From: Sphingomonas sp. IW22
Lineage (GTDB): Bacteria > Pseudomonadota > Alphaproteobacteria > Sphingomonadales > Sphingomonadaceae
DNA: 64,000 bases
Assembly (NCBI RefSeq): GCF_041321155.1
Contig: NZ_JBGGWB010000004.1
Location: 127,264 to 191,263, forward strand
Direction of reading: 5' to 3'
Shown here: piece after piece, positions 8,066 through 16,659 of the stretch
Layout: every line of letters starts with the position of its first letter
Numbering within the stretch: position 1 is the first letter of the stretch
The notes under the pieces: generated by a model
What the model saw: the letters and a program-made list of their open reading frames with translations, nothing else
The model's database searches: none
Told to the model about the DNA's origin: nothing
Translations under genes and position numbers: made by a program

Positions 8066-11000
8066 TCACGATGTGCCGGCAAGGATCCGATCCAGGGTCT
8101 CATCGGCCGTGGCCATAGGAAGGAAGACCCGCGTCCGGTACTGGATCACCTCGGTGAAACAACCGAGGGACTTGAGCCATGCGAGTTGCTGCGGCGGTGC
8201 ACCGACCAGTTCGATCCGCTGGGAGCCGTTCACCAGGGAGCGTTTGATCGTCATCGGGAAGGGCCGGGTCAGATCGACGCTGCGTCCCGACGAGGCAGAC
8301 TTGACGATATCCGTGGGTGGCATGTTCTCGGCACGGTCGATGCCGAGCCTCGTGAAGAGTTGCACGACATGCTCGTCGAAGACGAGGCGTCCGAGCCAGC
8401 TGTTGCCAGCCTTGTCCGCGATCCGGTTGACCACAAGATGATCGCTCGGCAGCGCGGACCAGATCGGGAGTAGCAAGCCGGTCGCGAGCCGAATGGTTTC
8501 GGTGTCGACCTTGTTCGCTGCTACTTCTGCCTCTTCGAGCCACTTTCGACAAAAGGCGTCGCGGTCGATCGGCGTCCAGGCGCTCTCGAACAGCTCCTGC
8601 TCCCGCATGTATTCACGCCGTGTCGGCCGCATAAGCTCGAAGCGCGGAATGGGCGTTCCCTCTTTCTCCTCCATGAGGGCGCGGGCACGGGTCTGCAACG
8701 CGACCATGCCGGACTTCCCGTTGATCAGGAACTCGGCTGTAGCATCGCTGTCCGCGATATGGAGGGTGCGGTCCAGCGCGACCGGCGTCCTGCGATGAGC
8801 GATCTCGATCGTGAGCAGATGTGATGTCGCCCCACTGACCGGATCGGTTCGCAACAATGTGTCATCGACCAGCGTCGCGGTATCGACGAGGATCGTCTCG
8901 ACTCCGACGTCGAGACGCCCGGCGTCGCGCGCGGCCGAGACACGGGTTTCGACCAAGGAAAGGAACTCATCGAATATCTTGTTCTGAAGGGCGATCGGGA
9001 GCGCCAGGATCCGGTTGAGCCAGCGCTGGATTGGCGGAAGCTCATCCTTCATGACTCCGTCCTTGTCGCAGAGCTCTAGCCCGGTTCGGCGTTCAAACTC
9101 GCCATGCGACACGCTGGTCAGCTTGCCGCCGACGAGCAGATGAAACCAGGTGACAAGCGCCGCGCAGGCATATTCGCTCTCGAGATTATCGGCGGGGTCG
9201 AAGAGGTTTTGCCCGCCGGTCTGGCGCTGGCCGCGGGTAAGAGCGCCCAGGCTGTCGAGGCGGCGCGCGATCGTGCTCGTGAAGCGTAGCTCGCCCTTGC
9301 AATCGGTTGTGACTGGCCGGAACAGCGGGGTGCTCGCCTGATGCGTGCGGTGCGTGCGGCCCAGGCCCTGGATGGCTCGGTCGGCGCGCCAGCCGGGCTC
9401 CAGCAACAGGTGAACGCGCTGCTCCTGGTTCGGCACATCGCGCGATGCATGGTATGACCGACCCGTCCCGCCGGCATCGGAGAAGATGAGGATCCGCTTG
9501 CGGCCCTGCATGAACGCGGCCGCCTCGGCCTGGCTGGTCCGGGTCGAGCGGGTTTCCAGCTTCTGGCGGCCGTCGGCCATTGAGACAAGCCGCTTGGTCC
9601 GCCCCGTCACCTCGGCGACCGTATCGTGCCCGAACTGCTCGAGCAGGCCGTCGAGTGCGGACGTGATTGGCGGCAAGGCACACAGGTCTTCAATGAGCTG
9701 TGAACGCGCGGCCTCGGCCTCCGGGTTGTAAACGGGATTTCCCGCCTCGTCTTCCATGGGCACTGAACGCTGCGTGCCGGTGTCGTCGGTAAAGACCCGC
9801 ATCTGCCGGGTCGGAAAGGCGCGCTCGAGATAGTCGATCACATATTCGCGCGGAGAGAGATCGATCTCGAGCTCGGCTCGTTCGTCGGGACTCAGTGCGT
9901 CGAGACGACGATCCAGGATCGATTCTGCGGTGGTAACTAGCTGCAGCACGACCGATTGGCCGTTTGCGAGATGCTGGCGGACGGCAGCGATCACGGTCGG
10001 AAGCTTCATGGACAGCAGCACCTGTCCGAAGAACCGCTGCTTGGTGGATTCGAAGCGCGAGCGAGCCGACGCCTTGGCACCGCTGTTCAGCGTGGCGTTT
10101 TCCAGCCCGTCGACGACGCCGGTGAGTTCGAGAGCCCGCTCCATGTTCTGGTGGATGATCGACCAGGCGTCGGCATATGTGTCGTAGATTTCGATCTGGG
10201 CCGGGGTCAGCTCGTGCCGCAGAATTTCGTACTCGACGCCCGCGAAACTCAACGCTCGGGCCATGTAGAGACCGGTCGCCTTGAGATCGCGAGCCACTAG
10301 CTCCATCGCCGCGATGCCGCCTTTGCGGATGCCGCTGATGAATTGCTCGCGATCGGCAAAGGCGGTCTCCGGTCCCCAGAGACCGAGTCGCACCGCATAT
10401 GCGAGATTGTTGACGTCAGACGCGCCGGTCGCCGAGGCATAGAGCACGCGCGCACCGGGAAGCTGGTTCTGGAGAAGCACGCCGCAGATACCCTGCTGCG
10501 ATCCTTCCTTGGCCCCAAGGGCGCCCTCCCCGCCCGCGACGCCGCCCATTTCATGGGCTTCATCGAACGCCAGCACGCCTTGGAAGTCGGCCCCCGCCCA
10601 ATCGACGATCTGCTTCAGCCGGCTGTGATCGCCGCGCATCGAGCGGAGCGTCGGGTAGGTGACGAGAAGAACTCCTTGCTCGAGCCTGATCGGCTCGTCG
10701 ATCTTCCAGTTGGAGATCGGCTGGATGTCGCCGCTGAGGCCACCAAGCGCAGTCCAATCCCGACGCGCATCTTCGAGCAGCGGCGCATTCTTGGTGACCC
10801 ATATGTTGCGACGGCGGCCCTGGAGCCAGTTGTCGAGGATGCAGGCGGCAATCTGCCGTCCCTTGCCTGCACCCGTCCCGTCCCCGAGGAAGAAGCCCTT
10901 GCGATAGGCTTCGCCGTCCTCGGCAAGGGTCAAGCCGACGCCTTCCTTGTTCGGCTTGAAGCGGCCGGGGATCGTCTGCGCCCAGGCATGCCCCGCATAG

Positions 11001-12289
11001 ACGACCGTTTCGAGCTGGGAGGCGGAAAGCAGGCGCTCGGCCACGGTGCGCTCGGGGAGCGAGGGGACATAGTCGGGGACCGGCGCCGGGATCGATCCCA
11101 TCGCCACGGATTCGACCAGCGCGGTCGGATGTTCGCCGGCGGTGGCGAAGCTGATGCGGCTTGGCCGGTAGGGAAGATAGACGCCGGTCTGCTCGAGGAG
11201 CGGTGCGGGCGTCGCGAGCTTCTCATATTCGACGGGGAGCACATCGTTACGAACCGGCGCGTGAAAGGTCCGCGGTTCTGGCCGGCTGCTCTTGACCGCG
11301 CGAAAAAGCGAGATGCCGCCCGACCGCTTTGGCGCAGGCACGCACTCGTCTCGACGGGCCCTCGATCTTTCGGGAACGCGCAGCGCATCGAGAAGCTCGG
11401 CCACGGAGGAACGCTGGATCACGGAAGGCGGCGCCTTGCCGGGGACCTTGTCGATCACGAACAGTCGGACGGCGATCGACGTCCCGTGCTTCAAATAGCA
11501 CTTTTCGAGCCGCACCGAGGTCTGGACGGTGACGTTGCGCAGCACCGTTTCGTACTGGTCGCGCATTCTGGCGCTGGGTCCAAACCAATCAGGCATGATC
11601 GCAACCAGACGTCCCCCCGACTGCAGCCGGCGAAGCGCAGCCTGTAGATGGCGGACCGCCGCATAGTCGTCGGCGCCGCGCCCGAGGGAGCGCGAGAACG
11701 GCGGGTTCATGAGGATGAGCGAGGGTCGCTCGGCAGCAGCCAAGGTCGAATTGATCGTTGCGCCGTCCTCGCCGGAGATCGTAGCCTCCGGGAAGACGTG
11801 GTGCAGCCGCCCGCGGCGGAGGGGATCGAGCTCGTTGAGGTGGAGGGCTTTGTGTTGCCCGATTTGAGCGACAAGCAGTCCGTTGCCGGCGCTCGGCTCG
11901 AGGATGACGTCATCGGGCTGGACGTCCGCAAGCAGGACGGCGACGGCGGCGATGTCGACTGGCGTTGAAAATTGCTGCCAGTCGAGTTGCTCCTCGCTCC
12001 GCACCGTCTGGGTCGGGAGCCTCTCCGAAAGTGCGATCAGGCCGCTGACTTCGGCAAAAGAATTCAAGCCCTGGCCGCTTGAGCGGAGGTGTACGGCGAG
12101 CGCATGTTCGAGGACCTCGAAGCTCGTGCGCTGAGTCCAGCGGCCGTCGGCGTCGGACCCGCCGAAAGCGGTGACCATGATATCGTTGATCAGGCGCCGG
12201 CTGATGACGCTGTCCGCTGCGAGGTGCGGAAGGAGCAGACGCGCGGCATGATGGTCGGCGCGATCGGCCGCGTGGAAGAGGTCGGTCAT
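8066..12289 (-). CDS. giant DNA methylase-like / strawberry-notch helicase fusion, 1407 aa
   Basis: The N-terminal part (residues 100-300) is a methyltransferase-type fold with the AdoMet motif EPSAGNGLL and the catalytic-type NPPFSRS. A strawberry-notch-family ATPase core follows: a Walker A-like GDGTGAGKGRQIA near residue 470, a DEAH-box FDEAHEMGG near 575, and a C-terminal helicase lobe with FSDAGGTGRSYHA, LEPGWRADRAIQGLGRTHR and an arginine finger. The AGKGR replaces the usual GKT, as is typical of this family. It probably modifies or remodels plasmid DNA on entry or during replication, but its exact role is unknown. Start ATG 12289 follows a GGAG ribosome site. No breaks are seen. Confidence 0.9.
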   Translation of the reverse strand: MTDLFHAADRADHHAARLLLPHLAADSVISRRLINDIMVTAFGGSDADGRWTQRTSFEVLEHALAVHLRSSGQGLNSFAEVSGLIALSERLPTQTVRSEEQLDWQQFSTPVDIAAVAVLLADVQPDDVILEPSAGNGLLVAQIGQHKALHLNELDPLRRGRLHHVFPEATISGEDGATINSTLAAAERPSLILMNPPFSRSLGRGADDYAAVRHLQAALRRLQSGGRLVAIMPDWFGPSARMRDQYETVLRNVTVQTSVRLEKCYLKHGTSIAVRLFVIDKVPGKAPPSVIQRSSVAELLDALRVPERSRARRDECVPAPKRSGGISLFRAVKSSRPEPRTFHAPVRNDVLPVEYEKLATPAPLLEQTGVYLPYRPSRISFATAGEHPTALVESVAMGSIPAPVPDYVPSLPERTVAERLLSASQLETVVYAGHAWAQTIPGRFKPNKEGVGLTLAEDGEAYRKGFFLGDGTGAGKGRQIAACILDNWLQGRRRNIWVTKNAPLLEDARRDWTALGGLSGDIQPISNWKIDEPIRLEQGVLLVTYPTLRSMRGDHSRLKQIVDWAGADFQGVLAFDEAHEMGGVAGGEGALGAKEGSQQGICGVLLQNQLPGARVLYASATGASDVNNLAYAVRLGLWGPETAFADREQFISGIRKGGIAAMELVARDLKATGLYMARALSFAGVEYEILRHELTPAQIEIYDTYADAWSIIHQNMERALELTGVVDGLENATLNSGAKASARSRFESTKQRFFGQVLLSMKLPTVIAAVRQHLANGQSVVLQLVTTAESILDRRLDALSPDERAELEIDLSPREYVIDYLERAFPTRQMRVFTDDTGTQRSVPMEDEAGNPVYNPEAEAARSQLIEDLCALPPITSALDGLLEQFGHDTVAEVTGRTKRLVSMADGRQKLETRSTRTSQAEAAAFMQGRKRILIFSDAGGTGRSYHASRDVPNQEQRVHLLLEPGWRADRAIQGLGRTHRTHQASTPLFRPVTTDCKGELRFTSTIARRLDSLGALTRGQRQTGGQNLFDPADNLESEYACAALVTWFHLLVGGKLTSVSHGEFERRTGLELCDKDGVMKDELPPIQRWLNRILALPIALQNKIFDEFLSLVETRVSAARDAGRLDVGVETILVDTATLVDDTLLRTDPVSGATSHLLTIEIAHRRTPVALDRTLHIADSDATAEFLINGKSGMVALQTRARALMEEKEGTPIPRFELMRPTRREYMREQELFESAWTPIDRDAFCRKWLEEAEVAANKVDTETIRLATGLLLPIWSALPSDHLVVNRIADKAGNSWLGRLVFDEHVVQLFTRLGIDRAENMPPTDIVKSASSGRSVDLTRPFPMTIKRSLVNGSQRIELVGAPPQQLAWLKSLGCFTEVIQYRTRVFLPMATADETLDRILAGTS

Positions 12290-12366
12290 CTCGGGATCTC
12301 CTGCGTGGCTGCACCCTCAGCAGCATCACGCTCTCGATCCCCCTCCCCTCTTCCGGCGCCGAGCGC

Positions 12367-13221
12367 CTAGGCGCCGATGCGCTGGACGGTGGCGTCGAGG
12401 GCTTTCGCCCAATCCTTGAACTTTGCCGGGGGTGGTGCCCGGCGGATGATCAGACCCGGCCGTCGATAATGGTTCTCGGCCTTGTCGGCCGCGCGCCGGC
12501 CTTCGGCGTCATTGTCCTGGGCGATGAGCAGCGTATCGATCGCGGACGGGATGATCAGTTGATCGAGACGCCGTGCGCCGAGAGAAGCCCAGCAGGGGAT
12601 GGCGTTGAGGCGAGCGAACGCATCAGCGGTTTCGAAGCCCTCGGCAATCGCAAGGATCGTGCCCCCCTCCCCGCCCCGCCACGAGCCGTTCCCAGGCGTG
12701 CCGAGCATTACCTTGCGCGTATAGTGGGCGGTCGCTGGGTCGAGAAAAATCCGCTGAATGGCGACCAGTTGACGGGTCTCGCGCACCGCGATCAGCAAGG
12801 CCGGCTCGAATACCGTCTTCGGCTTCGGCATGTACGGGCACCGCGGATGGAAGCGCACCTCGCGTGGCGGCGGAAGGAGGTTGCGGCGAGCGAGATAGCG
12901 CTCGGCCAGGGTGCCTCGAACATCGCCAGCCTGATCCCAGAGCCGCTCGACATTGGCCGGGCGCTGCGGATCCGTCGCGTCGGGTGCCGCATAATGGCGA
13001 CCTGGTCGGATCCGGCGGAGTTCCCTCAAGACGTCCTCTCGCGAGCATCCGGCAAAGCAGGTGACGAGGATCCCGCGATCACCTTGGCGGATCGACAGGC
13101 TCGGATCGCTGTCGCTATGAGCTGGGCAGCGGCACATCGCGATATAGCCGCTCCAGGTACCGCCGAGTGCCCCGACGATGTCGACTAGTTCCTGCGTCGG
13201 TCTCTTGGCTGTAAGCGGCAT
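12367..13221 (-). CDS. Toprim-domain (primase-like) plasmid protein
   Basis: The N-terminus carries a CHC2-like zinc-finger pattern (CRCPAHSDSDPSLSI, then VTCFAGCSREDVL, residues about 30-62). The C-terminal half is a Toprim domain with the catalytic Glu in AIAEGFETADAF and the acidic pair in LLIAQDNDAEG. Proteins of this shape act as plasmid primases or primase-helicase partners. At 284 aa it lacks a full primase catalytic core, so it may assist another enzyme. ATG 13221 has a perfect AGGAGGT ribosome site. It is followed closely by the giant helicase gene, suggesting one operon. Confidence 0.88.
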   Translation of the reverse strand: MPLTAKRPTQELVDIVGALGGTWSGYIAMCRCPAHSDSDPSLSIRQGDRGILVTCFAGCSREDVLRELRRIRPGRHYAAPDATDPQRPANVERLWDQAGDVRGTLAERYLARRNLLPPPREVRFHPRCPYMPKPKTVFEPALLIAVRETRQLVAIQRIFLDPATAHYTRKVMLGTPGNGSWRGGEGGTILAIAEGFETADAFARLNAIPCWASLGARRLDQLIIPSAIDTLLIAQDNDAEGRRAADKAENHYRRPGLIIRRAPPPAKFKDWAKALDATVQRIGA

Positions 13222-13336
13222 AATTCTACCTCCTGCTTACACGCTCGGCCCTCCTTTCCTCTCTGCCGTCGACGTGCGACTTGGAGACAGATTCAGCCTG
13301 CGCTCGCCTCAACGCGAACGGCTCGGAGATCATCGG

Positions 13337-14641
13337 TCAGTCGTCGCTTCGATTCGCGCGGCGATCAGCATAGGCGACGACGAATTTCTCCCAGATCCGC
13401 AGCCACTCTGTATCGGTGCGCGGCCGGTTGAAATCGGGGCATCCTTTGCGGAATGCAGCCGCCATGTCATCCACCGACCACGGATGGCCCTTGTTCAGCG
13501 CGATCTGGCGGAAGACTGCCTCACGCGTGCCGTAGGAGAGAGACCCGGCAGGGAACGGGAGAGTCGGTGCATCGTCCTTCGCAAGCGTGGGCTTCGCTGG
13601 ATGGCGTGGTTTGACCGATGATCTCGGTGCCGTTTCCGGAGCCTCGCCCCCGACGAGCCGAAGGTGCGGGCCGACGAGCTTGCGCTCCAGCGGTGCCGGT
13701 GACGGATGCAGGATGACCTTTCGCCCGGAGAGATCGACATTAGCGTTGGGATAGACCGCTGACACGATCTGCATGGTTTCGCGTACGGTCTGTCGGAAGC
13801 GCTTGCTGTCCGCTTCGTTGCCCAGGTGCTTGGCGAGTTGGTCCCACGAGATGACCTGACCCTTGTCCGATCCTATCCGCGGGAGCCGGTAGGCAAGGTA
13901 GGTGTAGAGATCGAGCGCCGTTGGCGTACCCTTGAGCTCGCGGATGGCGATCTCATTGAGTGGCACGGCATGGTCGATAAGGTGCGTGTAGAACGCCTCC
14001 GACATACGTATTTCGCGCGCGAATGAGCCGTTCTTGTCGAGCGAACCCGCATATTCGTTGGAGATCTTCACGTCCCGGACGGCGAAGGCGTTGTCCTCCG
14101 TGTCAGTTCCGTCCCAGCGGATTTGCCACTCGCACGCCAGCAGCCGATCCACCTGCTCCCGCATCAGGTTGGCCGTGCCGCGCGGTCCATAGGAAACCGT
14201 CTGGTAGCCAAGGCGGCGCATCCATTCGGTGAAGTTGCGGCCCAGATAAACGTCCCGCGACTGCTTCATGACCGCCTGGGAAAGGAGGTAGATCAGGGCA
14301 ACGCGCGGATAGGCGCCATAAGGCACACCAAGGCTTCGCATGACGGACTTGCCGTCAACATTCTGAAGCACCGGCCTGGGATTGATGGCCAGCGCATATT
14401 TCCCGTCTTCACGGACGATGGGCTGAGTGTCGTCCTTGGGTCGCTTGGTCGGCAGCGACATCGCACAAAGCGCGGAATGGAGGAAGGCAGGGACCGGTTC
14501 TTCGTCCTGCACGCGCAGGAACGCGTCCAAGGTGAGCTGGGTGCCGGCAGTGGTGGCGAGCCTGCGGACGCTCTCCTCCCCACCGTTGAGCATGGCTAGT
14601 GCGTACTGATGCCCCAGCGGCTTATGCTGATCCCCATTCAT
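13337..14641 (-). CDS. repA: RepA-like plasmid replication initiator
   Basis: The protein resembles RepA initiators of alphaproteobacterial plasmids. A winged-helix core contains YPRVALIYLLSQAVMKQSRDVYLG, EWMRRLGYQTVSYGPRGTANLMREQ and LDLYTYLAYRLPR, followed by a C-terminal DNA-binding extension rich in basic residues. It should bind the GAGATCATCGGT repeats upstream (14884-15103) and open the origin. ATG 14641 is chosen because it starts the conserved part and follows a G-rich ribosome site; the frame is open to 14692. Origin-type repeats also lie inside the gene (13614) and over its stop (13326), which may mediate autoregulation or incompatibility. Divergent from parA across the origin. Confidence 0.92.
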   Translation of the reverse strand: MNGDQHKPLGHQYALAMLNGGEESVRRLATTAGTQLTLDAFLRVQDEEPVPAFLHSALCAMSLPTKRPKDDTQPIVREDGKYALAINPRPVLQNVDGKSVMRSLGVPYGAYPRVALIYLLSQAVMKQSRDVYLGRNFTEWMRRLGYQTVSYGPRGTANLMREQVDRLLACEWQIRWDGTDTEDNAFAVRDVKISNEYAGSLDKNGSFAREIRMSEAFYTHLIDHAVPLNEIAIRELKGTPTALDLYTYLAYRLPRIGSDKGQVISWDQLAKHLGNEADSKRFRQTVRETMQIVSAVYPNANVDLSGRKVILHPSPAPLERKLVGPHLRLVGGEAPETAPRSSVKPRHPAKPTLAKDDAPTLPFPAGSLSYGTREAVFRQIALNKGHPWSVDDMAAAFRKGCPDFNRPRTDTEWLRIWEKFVVAYADRRANRSDD

Positions 14642-14762
14642 GGTCTGCCCTTCCCCCCGAATCTGCCGGGGGCTCTGATGAGCATGTCTCAACAGGTTTG
14701 AGGCTTGAAATCAACCCCGTTGGCAGTTTGGGAGGGGAAACGTCCGTCAGAGTTGCAGAAAC

Positions 14763-14774
14763 ACCGATGATGTC
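14763..14774 (-). repeat. iteron-like repeat, inverted, one mismatch
   Basis: ACCGATGATGTC on the plus strand is the inverse of the origin repeat with one changed base. It sits in the repA leader 120 bp downstream of the main array, a place where RepA binding could repress repA. Confidence 0.5.
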
Positions 14775-14829
14775 GGTGCCGTTTTGCGCCCTGCCCTGCC
14801 CTCCTTCACCCAAAAATGGAAAAATCAAG

Positions 14830-14850
14830 CCGATTCGCGAATCGGTTTTT
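14830..14850 (+). terminator. palindrome plus T-run between repA and the iterons
   Basis: CCGATTCGCGAATCGG is a perfect 16-bp palindrome followed by TTTTT on the plus strand, with an A-rich stretch on the other side. It could be a bidirectional terminator or, being AT-rich and beside the iterons, part of the origin unwinding region. Confidence 0.5.
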
Positions 14851-14883
14851 TATAGGGTGATTCTAGTAATAGGTATGCGCTCT

Positions 14884-15103
14884 GAGATCATCGGTCGTTC
14901 CGCACCGAGATCATCGTTGGTAGGCACCGAGATCATCGCAAGGTACTGAGATCATCGGTGGTTATCCACAGCCAGCCCTTTGTCGGCGCGGTGACAGCGG
15001 CGTACTTTACACCATACCCAAAAGGAACGGAGATCATCGGTCGTAGCCGCCGCGCGTTGGCCAGAAAGCATGCTCAGGTGCAAAGGGCTCGGAGATCATC
15101 GGT
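14884..15103 (+). repeat. oriV: plasmid origin iterons (six direct repeats)
   Basis: GAGATCATCGGT or a close variant occurs at 14884, 14907, 14929, 14948, 15030 and 15092, all in direct orientation and mostly preceded by CACC or CTCG. The first four are spaced 19-23 bp apart, two helical turns, as expected for initiator-binding iterons. An AT-rich stretch lies just left (14848-14875) and TTATCCACA, a DnaA-box match, lies at 14962. The 500-bp gap between repA and parA contains no gene. Together these features make this the likely replication origin. Confidence 0.85.
14962..14970 (+). promoter_or_regulatory. DnaA box within the origin
   Basis: TTATCCACA is an exact DnaA-box consensus. It immediately follows the fourth iteron, consistent with host DnaA recruitment at the plasmid origin. 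Confidence 0.65.
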
Positions 15104-15189
15104 GAACTTGTAAGTCCGGTGGCCATTTTCTTGCCCGAAACTGCCAACACGGCTATCGTGGCGTATCAAACCCACAGAAGCGGACTGCG

Positions 15190-16392
15190 ATGGCTAACGA
15201 CCACACCCTAGCACAGCCGGACGACCTCATCGAAGGTGGTCTGGACGTGCTCCACAGAAAGTCGCTGACGATCCTTAAGCGCATCCGTGACAGCGCGGTG
15301 GATCCTGAAACGGGTCAGAAGACGGGCCCGACCTTCCCGATCTCGAAAGCTGCTGCACTGGTCGGGCGGACGGCATCTGCCGTACGGGAAGCGGAGCGCG
15401 ACGGCCGCCTCCCCGCTCGGGGCCGAACGGGCTCCGGGCATCGGCTGCAGTACACGCTCGAAGAGCTTGATCATATGCGCGAGGTGTTTGGAACGCGTCC
15501 TTGGCGCGAGCCGACCGACACCCCGGCGATCATCTCGGTCTGCAACTTCAAGGGCGGCGTGGGCAAGTCGACGATCGCGCTGCATCTTGCTCAGCATTTT
15601 GCAATCAATGGCTACCGGGTTCTGTTCATCGACTGCGACAGCCAAGCGTCGTCAACCATGATGTTCGGCTATCGCCCCGACGTGGACCTTGACGAGGAAG
15701 ACACGCTTTACGGGCATTTCCACAATCCGGAGCTGCTCGGCGTTCGCAAGATCATCCGCAAGACGCACTTTCACAACCTCCACCTGATCCCGTCGAACCT
15801 GCGGCTTTATAATCTCGAGTATGAGATCGCCGGTCATATGGCGCGAAATCAGAACATGGAGATCATCGACCTGATCGCGCAGGCGATCGATGAGGTGGTT
15901 GACGACTATGACGTCGTAATCATGGACCCACCGCCGGCGTTGGGCATGGTGTCGATGGCTGTGCTTCAGGCCGCCAATTGCATGGTCATACCGGTGCCGC
16001 CGAGCCTCGTCGATTTCGCCTCGACGGTCTCGTTCATCGACATGACGCGAACGACGATGAAGCAGCTCGAGCAACTCGCCGGGCGGGGGCGGCCGGCCTA
16101 TAATTTCATCCGGCTGGTCGGCAGCCGTGTGGATGAGAGCAAGTCGATGCACCGGGAAGTACTGTCGATGATGCGGCAGGTTTTTGGTGGCTCAATGACG
16201 CAGTCGGTGATGGTCACAAGCGCGGAAATCGACAACGCAAGCTCACGGATGAAAACCGTTTTCGAGCTCGAGAGGCCCGTAACGTCGCACGAGGTCCACA
16301 ACCGCTGCATGAAGCATCTTAACGACGTCTGCCAGGATATCGAGCAGGACGTTTTGCGCACCTGGGCGAGCAGGGCGGGGGGGCAAATCTAG
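15190..16392 (+). CDS. parA: ParA partition ATPase
   Basis: A MerR-like N-terminal helix-turn-helix (FPISKAAALVGRTASAVREAERDGRLP, residues 50-80) precedes the deviant Walker A box KGGVGKST (about residue 118). Walker B-type VVIMDPPPALG lies near residue 240. The architecture (400 aa, DNA-binding N-terminus) is that of type Ia plasmid ParA proteins, which position plasmids on the nucleoid and repress their own promoter. It forms a unit with the downstream parS cluster and parB. The ribosome site at ATG 15190 is weak (AGAAGCGGAC). Confidence 0.95.
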   Translation: MANDHTLAQPDDLIEGGLDVLHRKSLTILKRIRDSAVDPETGQKTGPTFPISKAAALVGRTASAVREAERDGRLPARGRTGSGHRLQYTLEELDHMREVFGTRPWREPTDTPAIISVCNFKGGVGKSTIALHLAQHFAINGYRVLFIDCDSQASSTMMFGYRPDVDLDEEDTLYGHFHNPELLGVRKIIRKTHFHNLHLIPSNLRLYNLEYEIAGHMARNQNMEIIDLIAQAIDEVVDDYDVVIMDPPPALGMVSMAVLQAANCMVIPVPPSLVDFASTVSFIDMTRTTMKQLEQLAGRGRPAYNFIRLVGSRVDESKSMHREVLSMMRQVFGGSMTQSVMVTSAEIDNASSRMKTVFELERPVTSHEVHNRCMKHLNDVCQDIEQDVLRTWASRAGGQI

Positions 16393-16397
16393 GGGCA

Positions 16398-16413
16398 GTT
16401 GCTACGTGGCAAC
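16398..16413. promoter_or_regulatory. parS: parS-like site 1
   Basis: GTTGCTACGTGGCAAC is one base away from the perfect 16-bp palindrome GTTGCCACGTGGCAAC found twice more before parB. It lies six nt after the parA stop. The CACGTG core resembles that of chromosomal parS. Confidence 0.7.
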
Positions 16414-16477
16414 TCCAACGTTTTTCTCACCAGCGAGCGCGGGCAATTTAGGAGCGAGACAAAGCAGGAATCACCAA

Positions 16478-16493
16478 GTTGCCACGTGGCAAC
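16478..16493. promoter_or_regulatory. parS: parS-like site 2
   Basis: Perfect palindrome GTTGCCACGTGGCAAC in the parA-parB gap, 80 bp after site 1. It is a likely ParB-binding centromere site. Confidence 0.78.
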
Positions 16494-16590
16494 AAAGTGG
16501 AAGAACGCAGTAAAAGCAACGGTTTAGGCCGGAAATGCATGTCAGATCGCACACGACAGAATGAAAGCGCGAGGGCCTGCGGGAGGAGCA

Positions 16591-16606
16591 GTTGCCACGT
16601 GGCAAC
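16591..16606. promoter_or_regulatory. parS: parS-like site 3
   Basis: Second perfect copy of GTTGCCACGTGGCAAC, 113 bp after site 2 and 54 bp before the parB start. Three sites in a 209-bp parA-parB gap make this the likely plasmid centromere. Confidence 0.78.
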
Positions 16607-16659
16607 TTTGGCCTGCTGGCGCCCGTCGGCGAGGGCACGAGAGAAGGAGAAAAGTGCCG

